Positions 26,878 to 34,449 of a stretch of DNA of 34,449 nucleotides are shown piece after piece. The DNA lies in assembly GCA_031732875.1 (NCBI GenBank), contig JAVMKL010000084.1, positions 1-34,449 on the forward strand, written 5' to 3'. The notes beneath the pieces are model-generated. The model made no database searches and had not been told where the DNA came from. It saw nothing but the letters and a program-made list of their open reading frames with translations. Both the position numbers and the translations under genes were made by a program. Numbering within the stretch: the first letter of the stretch is position 1; each line of letters starts with the position of its first letter. The DNA comes from JAVMKJ01 sp031732875 (lineage in GTDB: Bacteria; Pseudomonadota; Gammaproteobacteria; Competibacterales; Competibacteraceae).

Positions 26878-26967
26878 CGTGCTCGTGCCATCCGGCTTCC
26901 GGCTGGCGTGGGGCATCGACCGGTCGGAGCCGATAGCCCGCTGGTTTTCGAATGGCCGGTCTTGTGT

Positions 26968-26973
26968 TCTAAT
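26968..26973 (+). promoter_or_regulatory. Possible -10 element of the thiC promoter
   Basis: TCTAAT matches TATAAT at five of six positions and lies 12 bases before the TPP aptamer, so transcription would start near its P1 helix. The -35 (TTTTCG at a 17-base spacing) is poor. Confidence 0.4.
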
Positions 26974-26985
26974 TCCTTGTGGAAC

Positions 26986-27064
26986 GAAGCGGGGGTGCTC
27001 CCTGAAGGGGGCTGAGAAATACCCTTGGAACCTGATCCGGGTAGTACCGGCGGAGGAAAGCTTC
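26986..27064 (+). ncRNA. TPP riboswitch (thi box) upstream of thiC
   Basis: The conserved TPP-aptamer blocks appear in order: GGGGGTGCTC, GGGGCTGAGAAATACCC, GGAACCTGATCCGGGTAGTA and CCGGCGGAGGAAAGC. The outer P1 helix is GAAGC (26986-26990) with GCTTC (27060-27064). Binding of thiamine pyrophosphate is known to shut off downstream thiamine genes. A small stem, GCGTC-cgcgac-GACGC (27066-27081), follows. There is no T-run before thiC, so control of translation is more likely than termination. The thiC ribosome-binding site GAGGA lies about 50 bases further on. Confidence 0.95.
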
Positions 27065-27120
27065 AGCGTCCGCGACGACGCCCCTGTTTCGTCCTGGCCC
27101 ACCACCACCGAGGACGATTC

Positions 27121-29010
27121 ATGAGCGTTATTTCGCCAGACCTGTTTCGCGCCACTGCCCAACTGAGCGCGGAGATCACTCGCCCCTATCCGCACTCCCG
27201 CAAGATCCATCTTCAGGGCTCGCGCCCGGACCTGCGGGTCTCGATCCGCGAAATCGCGCAGTACCCCACACCGACCGCAGACGGCGTCGAGGACAATCCG
27301 CCGATCCCGGTCTACGATACCTCCGGTCCCTACACCGACCCGCACGCACGCATCGACCTGCGCCAAGGGCTGCCGGTCTTGCGGGCGTCGTGGATCGAGG
27401 AACGCGGCGACACCGAAAAGCTCTCCGGCCCCTCATCCCGCTACGGCCAGATCCGCGCCGCCAACCCCGAAACCGTACAGCTACGCTTCGAGCACATTCG
27501 GCCACCGCGCCGCGCCAAAGCCGGGGCCTGCGTGACCCAGATGCACTACGCCCGGCGCGGCATCGTGACGCCGGAAATGGAATATGTCGCCCTGCGCGAG
27601 TCGCTGCGGTTGCAGGAGTTGCGCGCCGATCCGCGTTACGCTCGCTTGTTGCGCCAGCACCGGGGCGAGAGCTTCGGCGCGGTCATCCCGGCGGTCGTCA
27701 CGCCCGAGTTCGTGCGCGCCGAGGTCGCGCGCGGGCGGGCGATCATTCCCGCCAACATCAATCATCCCGAACTGGAACCGATGATCATCGGTCGCAACTT
27801 CCGAGTGAAGATCAACGGTAATCTGGGCAATTCGGCGCTCGGTTCCTCGATCGCGGAAGAAGCCGAGAAAATGGTCTGGGCGATCCGTTGGGGCGCCGAC
27901 ACGGTCATGGATTTGTCCACCGGCAAGAACATCCACGAAACCCGCGAATGGCTCATTCGCAATGCACCGGTCCCGGTTGGCACGGTGCCGATCTACCAGG
28001 CGCTGGAGAAGGTGGACGGCAAAGCCGAGGCGCTGACCTGGGACTTGTTCCGCGACACCCTGATCGAGCAGGCCGAGCAGGGCGTGGATTATTTCACGAT
28101 CCACGCCGGGGTGCTGTTGCGTCATGTACCGCTGACCGCCGATCGCGTGACCGGCATCGTCTCGCGCGGCGGCTCGATTCTGGCCAAATGGTGTCTGGCC
28201 CATCACCAGGAAAACTTTCTTTACACTCACTTCGACGAGATCTGCGAGATCATGCGGGCCTATGACGTCAGCTTTTCGCTCGGCGACGGGCTGCGACCCG
28301 GTTCGCTGGCCGACGCCAACGACGCCGCCCAGTTCGCCGAACTGGAGACGCTCGGCGAACTGACTCAGAAAGCCTGGGCGCAGGACGTGCAAGTGATGAT
28401 CGAAGGCCCCGGCCATGTGCCGATGCAGCGCGTTCGGGAAAACATGGACAAGGAGTTGCGCGACTGTTTCGAAGCGCCGTTCTACACGCTCGGTCCGCTG
28501 ACTACCGACATCGCCCCCGGCTACGATCACATCACCTCGGCGATCGGCGCGGCGCAAATCGGCTGGTACGGAACGGCCATGCTGTGCTACGTGACGCCGA
28601 AAGAACATCTGGGCCTGCCGGACAAGCACGACGTGCGCGAGGGCATCATCGCGTACCGGATCGCGGCGCACGCCGCCGATCTGGCCAAAGGTCATCCAGG
28701 CGCGCAACTCCGCGACAACGCGCTCAGCAAAGCACGTTTCGAATTTCGTTGGGAGGATCAATTCAATCTCGGTCTCGACCCGGAACGCGCCCGCGAGTAC
28801 CACGATGCCACGCTGCCCAAGGAGTCGGCCAAGGTCGCTCACTTCTGCTCGATGTGCGGCCCGCGGTTTTGTTCGATGCAGATCACCCAGGAAGTGCGGG
28901 AGTACGCTTCGCGACAAGGGCTCGACGTGCGAGCCGCGCTCGACAAAGGCCTGGAGGAAAAGGCCAGCGAATTCGTGGGTGGCGGCGCGGCGTTGTATCA
29001 TCGCGCATGA
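27121..29010 (+). CDS. thiC: Phosphomethylpyrimidine synthase
   Basis: ThiC is a radical-SAM-type enzyme that converts 5-aminoimidazole ribotide to HMP phosphate, the pyrimidine part of thiamine. The 629-residue protein has RKIHLQGSRPDLRVSIREI near the start, then GRNFRVKINGNLGNSA, WGADTVMDLSTGKNIHETREW, DYFTIHAGVLLRHVPLT, MIEGPGHVPMQ and LGPLTTDIAPGYDHITSAIG. The C-terminal iron-sulfur motif is CSMCGPRFC, Cys576, Cys579 and Cys584. ATG 27121 has GAGGA upstream. The TPP riboswitch in its leader fits thiamine feedback. The gene is inserted between the two glycine dehydrogenase subunit genes; no other thi gene is nearby. Confidence 0.98.
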   Translation: MSVISPDLFRATAQLSAEITRPYPHSRKIHLQGSRPDLRVSIREIAQYPTPTADGVEDNPPIPVYDTSGPYTDPHARIDLRQGLPVLRASWIEERGDTEKLSGPSSRYGQIRAANPETVQLRFEHIRPPRRAKAGACVTQMHYARRGIVTPEMEYVALRESLRLQELRADPRYARLLRQHRGESFGAVIPAVVTPEFVRAEVARGRAIIPANINHPELEPMIIGRNFRVKINGNLGNSALGSSIAEEAEKMVWAIRWGADTVMDLSTGKNIHETREWLIRNAPVPVGTVPIYQALEKVDGKAEALTWDLFRDTLIEQAEQGVDYFTIHAGVLLRHVPLTADRVTGIVSRGGSILAKWCLAHHQENFLYTHFDEICEIMRAYDVSFSLGDGLRPGSLADANDAAQFAELETLGELTQKAWAQDVQVMIEGPGHVPMQRVRENMDKELRDCFEAPFYTLGPLTTDIAPGYDHITSAIGAAQIGWYGTAMLCYVTPKEHLGLPDKHDVREGIIAYRIAAHAADLAKGHPGAQLRDNALSKARFEFRWEDQFNLGLDPERAREYHDATLPKESAKVAHFCSMCGPRFCSMQITQEVREYASRQGLDVRAALDKGLEEKASEFVGGGAALYHRA

Positions 29011-29091
29011 GTCGCTGGCGTTCCGGCCGGGTTCCGCGCACGCCTTGTTTGGGGCGCAGCGGTAATTGAGAAGCGGCGAATCCCCCGGCAC

Positions 29092-29125
29092 CCCGCTCCC
29101 GAGCAGGGGACGCCGCGGGAGCGGG
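29092..29125 (+). repeat. Inverted repeat after thiC
   Basis: CCCGCTCCC (29092-29100) and GGGAGCGGG (29117-29125) are perfect 9-bp arms around 16 bases, in the 231-bp gap before tpx. There is no T-run after it. It may be a factor-dependent end of the thiC transcript. I see no gene in this gap. Confidence 0.5.
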
Positions 29126-29241
29126 CGCTATGCGCCGCCGGAGCAATAGCGATAGACTGATGGCACGAAAAGGGGTGCATTCCAAACGCGGCAAACACCC
29201 AACGCTAATTTTCCGTCGAACTCCAGCGAGGATCGAACGCC

Positions 29242-29742
29242 ATGGCAACTCTCACCTTCAAAGGCAATCCGATCAACACCAACGGTCATTTGCCCGCCGT
29301 CGGCGAAACGGCTCCCGACTTGCGGCTGGTCACCGCCGACTTGCGCGATGTCACCCTGGCCGATTTTGCCGGCAAGAAAAAACTGCTGAACATCGTACCC
29401 AGCTTGGATACATCGGTGTGCGCGCTATCCACCCGCAAGTTCAACGCGCACGCCAAGGCGCATCCCGATACCGTTGTGCTGGTGATTTCCGCCGATCTGC
29501 CCTTCGCGCAGAAACGGTTTTGCGGCAACGAGGGTTTGAGCAACGTGGTCACCCTGTCGATGATGCGCTCGCGCAAGTTTGCCAAGGACTACGGCGTGCT
29601 GCTGGAGGACGGACCGCTGGCCGGCCTGACCGCCCGCGCCGTCGTGGTTCTGGATGCGAACGACACGGTGCGCCACACCGAACTGGTGCCGGAAATCGCT
29701 CAGGAACCGGATTACAACGCAGCGCTGGCGGCGCTGAAATAA
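29242..29742 (+). CDS. tpx: Thiol peroxidase
   Basis: Tpx is an atypical 2-Cys peroxiredoxin that reduces hydrogen and alkyl peroxides with thioredoxin as electron donor. The 166-residue protein has the peroxidatic Cys60 in SLDTSVCALSTRKFN and the resolving Cys94 in KRFCGNEGLSNV, one residue off the E. coli numbering (61 and 95). FKGNPI near the start, LNIVPS, VLVISADLPFAQ and GLTARAVVVLD match the family. GAGGA precedes ATG 29242. gcvPB starts about 30 bp downstream, so the two are probably co-transcribed. I see no signal peptide. Confidence 0.97.
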   Translation: MATLTFKGNPINTNGHLPAVGETAPDLRLVTADLRDVTLADFAGKKKLLNIVPSLDTSVCALSTRKFNAHAKAHPDTVVLVISADLPFAQKRFCGNEGLSNVVTLSMMRSRKFAKDYGVLLEDGPLAGLTARAVVVLDANDTVRHTELVPEIAQEPDYNAALAALK

Positions 29743-29772
29743 CGTTTCCCGCCCAAACCGATGCCCCTGTCC

Positions 29773-31230
29773 ATGCTGATCTTCGACCAGTCCCGTCCCG
29801 GCCGCCAGGCGGTCGTCCCCGCCACCGCGCCCGACCATGCCCTGTCCGACATTCCCGATGCCATGCGCCGCCGTCGCGCCGCGCCGCTGCCGGAGGTTTC
29901 GGAACTACAGGCGGTGCGTCATTACACCCGGTTGTCGCAAAAGAACTTCTCCATCGACACCCATTTCTATCCGCTGGGTTCCTGCACCATGAAGTACAAC
30001 CCGCGGGTCTGCCACCGGCTGGCCTCGCTGCCCGGCTTTCTGGCCCGCCATCCGCTGGCGCCGGAGAACATCAGCCAGGGTTTTCTGGCCTGCCTGTACG
30101 AGTTGCAGGAGATGCTGCGGGAAGTCACGGGGATGCAGGCCGTCTCGCTGACGCCGATGGCCGGAGCACAGGGCGAGTTCGCCGGAATGGCGATGATTCG
30201 CGCTTACCATGTCGCCCGGGGTGATGTCGCCCGCCGCGAAGTCCTGGTGCCCGACGCCGCCCACGGCACCAATCCCGCCACTGCTGTCATGTGCGGCTTC
30301 ACGGTTCGGGAGATTCCCACCGACGCCAACGGCGACGTGGATCTCGCTGCCCTGCGCCAGGCGGTCGGGCCGCAAACCGCCGGGCTGATGCTGACCAATC
30401 CCTCGACCCTGGGTGTGTTCGAGCGGAACATTACCGAGATCGCCGCCATCGTCCACGAGGCCGGCGGCCTGCTCTACTACGACGGCGCCAACCTCAACGC
30501 CATTCTCGGCAAAGCGCGGCCGGGGGACATGGGCTTCGACGTGATGCACCTGAACCTGCACAAGACCTTCGCCACTCCGCACGGCGGCGGTGGTCCTGGC
30601 GCGGGTCCGGTGGCGGCCAACGTCCGGCTGGAGCCGTTTCTGCCGATTCCCGTCGTCGGCAAGGATGATGGTGGACGCTACCGCTGGCTGAGCGAGGTCG
30701 ACCGGCCCCAGAGCATCGGCCGCCTGTCGGCGTTCATGGGCAACGCCGGGGTTATCCTGCGCGCCTGTGTCTACGCCCGGATGTTGGGCCGCGCCGGCAT
30801 GGGTCGGGTCGCGGAATACTCCACTCTCAACGCCAACTATCTGATGGCGGAACTGAGCAAGGCCGGCTTCGATCCGGCCTTCCCGCAACGGCGGGCCAGC
30901 CACGAATTCATCATTACCCTCAGGCGGCAGGCCAAAACGCTCGGCATCACCGCCATGGACTTCGCCAAGCGTCTGCTCGATCTCGGCTTCCACGCTCCCA
31001 CCACCTATTTCCCGTTGCTGGTGCCGGAGTGCCTGCTGATCGAGCCGACCGAAACCGAATGCAAGGAGGAATTGGACGCCTTCGTCGCCGCCATGCGCCA
31101 GATCCAGCAGGAAGCGGAGGCCAGTCCCGAGCAGGTCAAGGGCGCTCCCCATCACCGGCCGGTGCGGCGGCTGGACGAGGTGCGCGCCGCCCGCGATATG
31201 GATCTGGCCTGGCGGCCGACCACATCCTGA
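29773..31230 (+). CDS. gcvPB: Glycine dehydrogenase (decarboxylating) subunit 2
   Basis: This is the C-terminal, PLP-binding half of the split P protein. ATG 29773 gives 485 residues starting MLIFDQSRPGRQ, the usual family N-terminus; ATG 29761 would add four. Blocks include FYPLGSCTMKYNPRV, SLTPMAGAQGEFAG, PDAAHGTNPATA, MLTNPSTLGVFE, YYDGANLNAI, and the PLP lysine in HLNLHKTFATPHGGGGPG (Lys264 from ATG 29773). FGNAGV-type FMGNAGVILRA follows. It pairs with GcvPA, encoded about 2.9 kb upstream. No ribosome-binding site is clear at either start. dgkA follows after 6 bp, so they are probably in one transcript. Confidence 0.97.
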   Translation: MLIFDQSRPGRQAVVPATAPDHALSDIPDAMRRRRAAPLPEVSELQAVRHYTRLSQKNFSIDTHFYPLGSCTMKYNPRVCHRLASLPGFLARHPLAPENISQGFLACLYELQEMLREVTGMQAVSLTPMAGAQGEFAGMAMIRAYHVARGDVARREVLVPDAAHGTNPATAVMCGFTVREIPTDANGDVDLAALRQAVGPQTAGLMLTNPSTLGVFERNITEIAAIVHEAGGLLYYDGANLNAILGKARPGDMGFDVMHLNLHKTFATPHGGGGPGAGPVAANVRLEPFLPIPVVGKDDGGRYRWLSEVDRPQSIGRLSAFMGNAGVILRACVYARMLGRAGMGRVAEYSTLNANYLMAELSKAGFDPAFPQRRASHEFIITLRRQAKTLGITAMDFAKRLLDLGFHAPTTYFPLLVPECLLIEPTETECKEELDAFVAAMRQIQQEAEASPEQVKGAPHHRPVRRLDEVRAARDMDLAWRPTTS

Positions 31231-31236
31231 CGCGCG

Positions 31237-31599
31237 ATGGCGTTCCAAAACCACAAAGGTTGGCGCCGGCTGGTCAACGCCACCGGCTATTCCTGGGCCG
31301 GATTGAAAGCGGCCTGGCGCAACGAGGAAGCGTTCCGGCAGGAAGGCCTGCTGTGCGCGGTGCTCGCCCCACTGGCGTTGTGGCTGGGCGACAATGCGGT
31401 GGAGCGGTCGCTGCTGATCGGCAGCCTGCTGCTGATCGTCATCGTCGAACTGCTCAACACCGGCATCGAGGCGGCCGTGGACCGCATCGGCCCGGAACGC
31501 CACGAACTGTCGGGCCGGGCCAAGGACATCGGCTCGGCGGCGGTGTTCGTGGCGCTGCTCAATGCCGCCGTGGTGTGGCTTCTGATCCTGCTGGCCTGA
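31237..31599 (+). CDS. dgkA: Diacylglycerol kinase
   Basis: DgkA phosphorylates diacylglycerol in the inner membrane, recycling lipid left from membrane-derived oligosaccharide or LPS modification. The protein has 120 residues (E. coli 122) with three membrane helices: about 40-52, 58-78 and 99-119. The signature ELLNTGIEAAVDRIG and the block HELSGRAKDIGSAAV contain the catalytic and metal-binding acidic residues. An N-terminal amphipathic part (GYSWAGLKAAWRNEEAFRQE) is typical. It starts 6 bp after gcvPB. There is no evident functional link to glycine cleavage beyond co-transcription. Confidence 0.96.
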   Translation: MAFQNHKGWRRLVNATGYSWAGLKAAWRNEEAFRQEGLLCAVLAPLALWLGDNAVERSLLIGSLLLIVIVELLNTGIEAAVDRIGPERHELSGRAKDIGSAAVFVALLNAAVVWLLILLA

Positions 31600-31638
31600 T
31601 CTCCTTCTCCCCCTTTTCCATGCCATAACCTGCGGTTG

Positions 31639-31668
31639 CAACCCTGTTTTCGGCAGGGTTGTTCGCTA
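31639..31668 (+). terminator. Hairpin terminator after dgkA
   Basis: CAACCCTG and CAGGGTTG form a perfect 8-bp stem around TTTTCGG (31639-31661). Only a weak T-containing tail follows (TTCGCTA, then CTTTT). It probably ends the tpx-gcvPB-dgkA transcript. Confidence 0.7.
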
Positions 31669-31737
31669 GCCTTTTGCTACTCCTCTGCTACTCTTTTTGA
31701 TGAACTATCACAATAGCGGTACTGGAGGACACAGCAC

Positions 31738-32700
31738 GTGCGAACCGGCATCGTCATCGATTCAGCCTGCGACCTGCCGCAGGACTACATTCAAAGCCAC
31801 AACATCCACGTCATGCCGATCAGCCTGCACTTCGGCTTCGACATCTTCAAGGACATGCGCGACCCGGAAGCAACCCAGGCCTTTTACCGCAAATACCTAT
31901 CGGAGAAGACGCTGGATGCCGAAACCGCGCCGTTCTCGATGGAGCAGATCAGGGAACTGTTTCTGGAGAAACTGGTGCTGAAGTATGATCGGGTTCTGGT
32001 CGTCACCATCGCCCAGACCCGCAGCCCAATCTTCGAAAACGCCACCGAGGCGTCCTTCGCCATCCTCAAACGCTACCGGGAAAAGCGGCGGCAAGCGGGC
32101 ATGGCCGGATCGTTCTACATGGCGGTGCTGGACAGCAAAACCCTGTTCACCGGCGAGGGCGTGCTGGTCCACGAGGCGGTGCGCCTGCTGGAGGAGCAGA
32201 ACATCCCGTTCGGCACGCTGCGCAACATCATCGAGCAACTGAGCCAGCAGGTCCACGGTTACCTCGTCCCCGACGACCTGTTCTACATCCGTCACCGCGC
32301 CAGCAAAAAGGGTGAGAAAACTGTCGGGTTGCTCGGCTACCACCTCGGCACCTTGCTCGACATCAAGCCGATCATCGGCTTTCACCGGGGCGAGAGTCAA
32401 GTGATCGACAAGGAGCGGGGCTTCGATCACGCGCTGATCAAGCTGTTCGAGATGGTCCGGCGGGCCATCGACCAGGGCCTGGCCACCCGGATTGTCAACG
32501 CCAGTTACGCCGGCGATCTCGAGGTCATCCGCCGCAAGCGCGCCTTCGTCGAATTCGAGCGCTACGCCAGGGAACGAGGGATCGAGGTGCTACTCTCGAT
32601 CATGAGCACCACCGCCGGCATCAACGTCGGTCCGGGCGCGTTCGCGCTGGCCTACATTGCCGGTTCGGCGGTGTCGGCCACCGCCAGGAGCTTGGCTTGA
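31738..32700 (+). CDS. DegV family protein
   Basis: The protein has 320 residues from a GTG start with a good GGAGG site ten bases upstream. It opens MRTGIVIDSACDLPQDYI, the DegV pattern (DS..DLP), and later has SKTLFTGEGVLVHEAVRLLEE, GYLVPDDLFYIRHRAS, LLGYHLGTLLDIKPIIGFHRGE and the end SIMSTTAGINVGPGAFALAYI. DegV/FakB proteins bind a fatty acid; in Firmicutes FakB presents it to the kinase FakA. Whether this proteobacterial member does so is unknown, and no fakA-like gene is seen here. It stands alone between a terminator and a convergent gene. The insert at residues 84-115 (FENATEASFAILKRYREKRR) is a likely helical addition. Confidence 0.93.
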   Translation: MRTGIVIDSACDLPQDYIQSHNIHVMPISLHFGFDIFKDMRDPEATQAFYRKYLSEKTLDAETAPFSMEQIRELFLEKLVLKYDRVLVVTIAQTRSPIFENATEASFAILKRYREKRRQAGMAGSFYMAVLDSKTLFTGEGVLVHEAVRLLEEQNIPFGTLRNIIEQLSQQVHGYLVPDDLFYIRHRASKKGEKTVGLLGYHLGTLLDIKPIIGFHRGESQVIDKERGFDHALIKLFEMVRRAIDQGLATRIVNASYAGDLEVIRRKRAFVEFERYARERGIEVLLSIMSTTAGINVGPGAFALAYIAGSAVSATARSLA

Positions 32701-32736
32701 ATAAACTCGGAACGAATTTGAACAGTTGCCGATCAG

Positions 32737-34449
32737 TCAATCATAACCCAGCCGCTTCAACCAGCCGGCGGGCATCCGAACCGCCACGATCGCGGCGAAC
32801 AGCAGGCAGGCCGTGACTCCATACCCCAGCAGCCACGGCAGGGAGTCCTGGAACACCATTTCCTCGCGTCCCGGCGCGCCGGCGGTTTCGCGCAACAGCG
32901 TCAGCAAGCCGGCATAGAGCAAGCCGAGCGTGCCATAGCCGAGATTGAACGCCAGCCCCTTGAAACTCAACACCGTCGCCCGCTGGGTGGAATCGGTAAC
33001 CGCGTTGAGGTAGTGGCTGACCAGATAGCCGGTCAACAGCAGCGCGGCATGGATCGACGCGACGGGAACCAGTCCCAATCCAAGCGGCGGCACCAGCGCC
33101 GCGCCGGCCAGACCCAGCAGGGACAGCACGGTCAGCAGCGCGAAGTTGAACCGCGGCGACCGCCGGATTAATGCCGGCGCCAGCCGGGCGATGCCGACGC
33201 CGAGCAGGGCCAGGCCCGCGCCGATCAGGCCGAAGCTGGCGTCCGGAAAGCCGATCAGACGGAAGTAGGTGCTGTTCAGGGTCACGAACAGCCGGCAGAG
33301 GTGGTCGAACAGCATCCCTCCGGCGATGACCACGAGCGCGAACGGCGTCGTCAAAATCCAGCGGCCGGCATTCAGGGTCAGCCGCAATGCCGTCGTCATG
33401 GCCGGGATCAAACCGCCGGCATGCGCCGGCCGTGCGCCCGGCTCCGTCATCCCCAGCGCCGCCCACCATGCTCCGAGCGCGGTCGCCAGCGTCAGGTACA
33501 GCGGAAAGCGCATCGTGGTCCGCGGATCGAGCGTCGCATCCCAGCCCAGCCAACCCAGCACCGCCCGCAAGGTCGCGGCGTCGTAAACCAGCGCGCCCAG
33601 CGCCAGCGCCGCCACGAACGCCAGGGAATTCCAGCGCATCAGCACCGCCAGCACTCGGGGCCAATCCGCCGCCCGGCCACAGGCTTTCAGGCTATCGTAG
33701 GCCAATGCCTCGTCGGCGCCGCTGGCCAGCGCCTCGGCCAGGCCGCTGAGGACGCGATTGAGCAGGAACGCCGCGAACACCAGTCGTGTATCGCCCAGGG
33801 GGACGAAGCAAAGCAGCGCGATTTCGATCACCATGATCGCCCCGGCCGCCGCCACCAGTCGCCGCCGTCCGACAATATCGGCCAGCGCCCCGGACGGGAC
33901 TTCGCAGCACACGATGGCTGCGGCCCAGACCGCGTTCAGCACCGCGAACTGACCGACGGTCAGGCCAAAGTCGAGAAACAGCACCGCAAACACGGGGTAG
34001 TAGAACCGCACTCCGAACAGCAGTCGAAACGCCAGGAAGCGGCGGATGTTGGGAATGGTGAAGGGAGAAGATGGAACGACGGGGGGGGTGTCGATGATAC
34101 GGTGCTCCTCATGGTGTGCGGGTGCGGTGGCGACGCGGCCCGCGCCGCGAACGCCCGGTCGGGTTAACCGGGGTCCGGCTGCGAACGGGTCGACCGTGGT
34201 CGGACGCCAGATTATCCCCACGATAACATCATCCTCGCTGCCCTGTTGCGATGCCTCATTCAGCCAGGCTTTCAAATTGAGTTGGACCGCTGCCACGCCC
34301 TCATCGCGGATCATTTCCCACAAATCCCGCGCCACTTGCCGAAAACCGGCCTCGTCGCGGAAGGAATTGGCGTAGCCGTCGGTCGCGGTCAGCACTACTA
34401 CCTCACCCGCTCTGAATTGATGGGTAGAGGCGCTTGAGCTTGATACGGG
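32737..34449 (-). CDS. PP2C-like phosphatase C-terminus joined to an MFS transporter (5' end beyond window)
   Basis: One frame is open from the right edge to TGA 32737-32739, 570 codons. The first about 85 residues read like the end of a PP2C-type Ser/Thr phosphatase: FRAGEVVVLTATDGYANSF, then GSEDDVIVGIIW with the metal-binding Asp pair. A Pro/Arg-rich linker follows. From about residue 130 it is an MFS transporter with about 12 hydrophobic helices, including the motif-A-like GALADIVGRRRLV. A true fusion would be unusual. A tract of eight C (34081-34088) lies at the joint, so a frameshift or sequencing error may have merged two genes. ATG 34112 would enter the transporter frame if the tract had nine C. 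The transported substrate is unknown. Confidence 0.8.
   Translation of the reverse strand, partial: PVSSSSASTHQFRAGEVVVLTATDGYANSFRDEAGFRQVARDLWEMIRDEGVAAVQLNLKAWLNEASQQGSEDDVIVGIIWRPTTVDPFAAGPRLTRPGVRGAGRVATAPAHHEEHRIIDTPPVVPSSPFTIPNIRRFLAFRLLFGVRFYYPVFAVLFLDFGLTVGQFAVLNAVWAAAIVCCEVPSGALADIVGRRRLVAAAGAIMVIEIALLCFVPLGDTRLVFAAFLLNRVLSGLAEALASGADEALAYDSLKACGRAADWPRVLAVLMRWNSLAFVAALALGALVYDAATLRAVLGWLGWDATLDPRTTMRFPLYLTLATALGAWWAALGMTEPGARPAHAGGLIPAMTTALRLTLNAGRWILTTPFALVVIAGGMLFDHLCRLFVTLNSTYFRLIGFPDASFGLIGAGLALLGVGIARLAPALIRRSPRFNFALLTVLSLLGLAGAALVPPLGLGLVPVASIHAALLLTGYLVSHYLNAVTDSTQRATVLSFKGLAFNLGYGTLGLLYAGLLTLLRETAGAPGREEMVFQDSLPWLLGYGVTACLLFAAIVAVRMPAGWLKRLGYD
34081..34088 (-). other. Homopolymer tract (C8 on the coding strand) at the phosphatase-transporter joint
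   Basis: Eight consecutive G on the plus strand read as ACC CCC CCC in the coding frame. A one-base length change would separate or join the phosphatase frame and the transporter frame. Confidence 0.7.

Overview
The window is GC-rich chromosomal DNA of a gammaproteobacterium. The core block tilS-pyrG-kdsA-eno-ftsB-ispD-ispF-truD is the usual gammaproteobacterial order, and KdsA indicates LPS. An unusually large glycogen branching enzyme makes me think of glycogen-accumulating relatives of Competibacter/Contendobacter. That placement is inference and was not tested.

Left edge, 1-6416, all leftward: a large CHAT protease / STAND NTPase / TPR protein that runs off the window, a small protein with one hydrophobic segment just upstream of it, and a 1105-residue glycosyltransferase with one GT4-like and two GT2 domains. 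The 3' half of the glycosyltransferase gene is clearly AT-richer than everything around it. This is the accessory part of the window. The CHAT-STAND gene with its small partner is the best candidate for an undescribed conflict or defence module.

6650-10782: aerobic hemF; a DUF2789 gene convergent with it; an OmpR-type response regulator and histidine kinase (TGATG overlap); and, divergent from them, a Met/Gly-rich Spy/CpxP-like periplasmic protein. The divergent spacer holds an RstA-like box and an inverted repeat, so this looks like a self-contained envelope-stress or metal-response unit. A strong intrinsic terminator follows the Spy-like gene.

10961-14425: a double-length GlgB. Its C-terminal 727 residues form a complete branching enzyme with the catalytic triad. 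Its N-terminal 427 residues are a second, shrunken copy whose carbohydrate-binding modules are intact but whose GH13 barrel has lost catalytic regions.

14788-23796: the housekeeping block (tRNA-Ile lysidine, CTP, KDO, enolase, divisome, isoprenoid precursors, tRNA pseudouridine), with a Uma2-type nuclease gene inserted between ispF and truD. Short GC-rich palindromes recur at gene ends here: after glgB, inside tilS (in frame), and at the end of ispD.

23893-31599: a glycine cleavage locus gcvT-gcvH-gcvPA ... gcvPB, split by a TPP-riboswitch-controlled thiC and a thiol peroxidase, and ending in dgkA. A hairpin terminator and a DegV-family gene follow. At the right edge a leftward ORF joins the C-terminal part of a PP2C-like phosphatase to an MFS transporter across a tract of eight C residues. 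I saw no tRNA, rRNA, CRISPR array, transposase or prophage genes.
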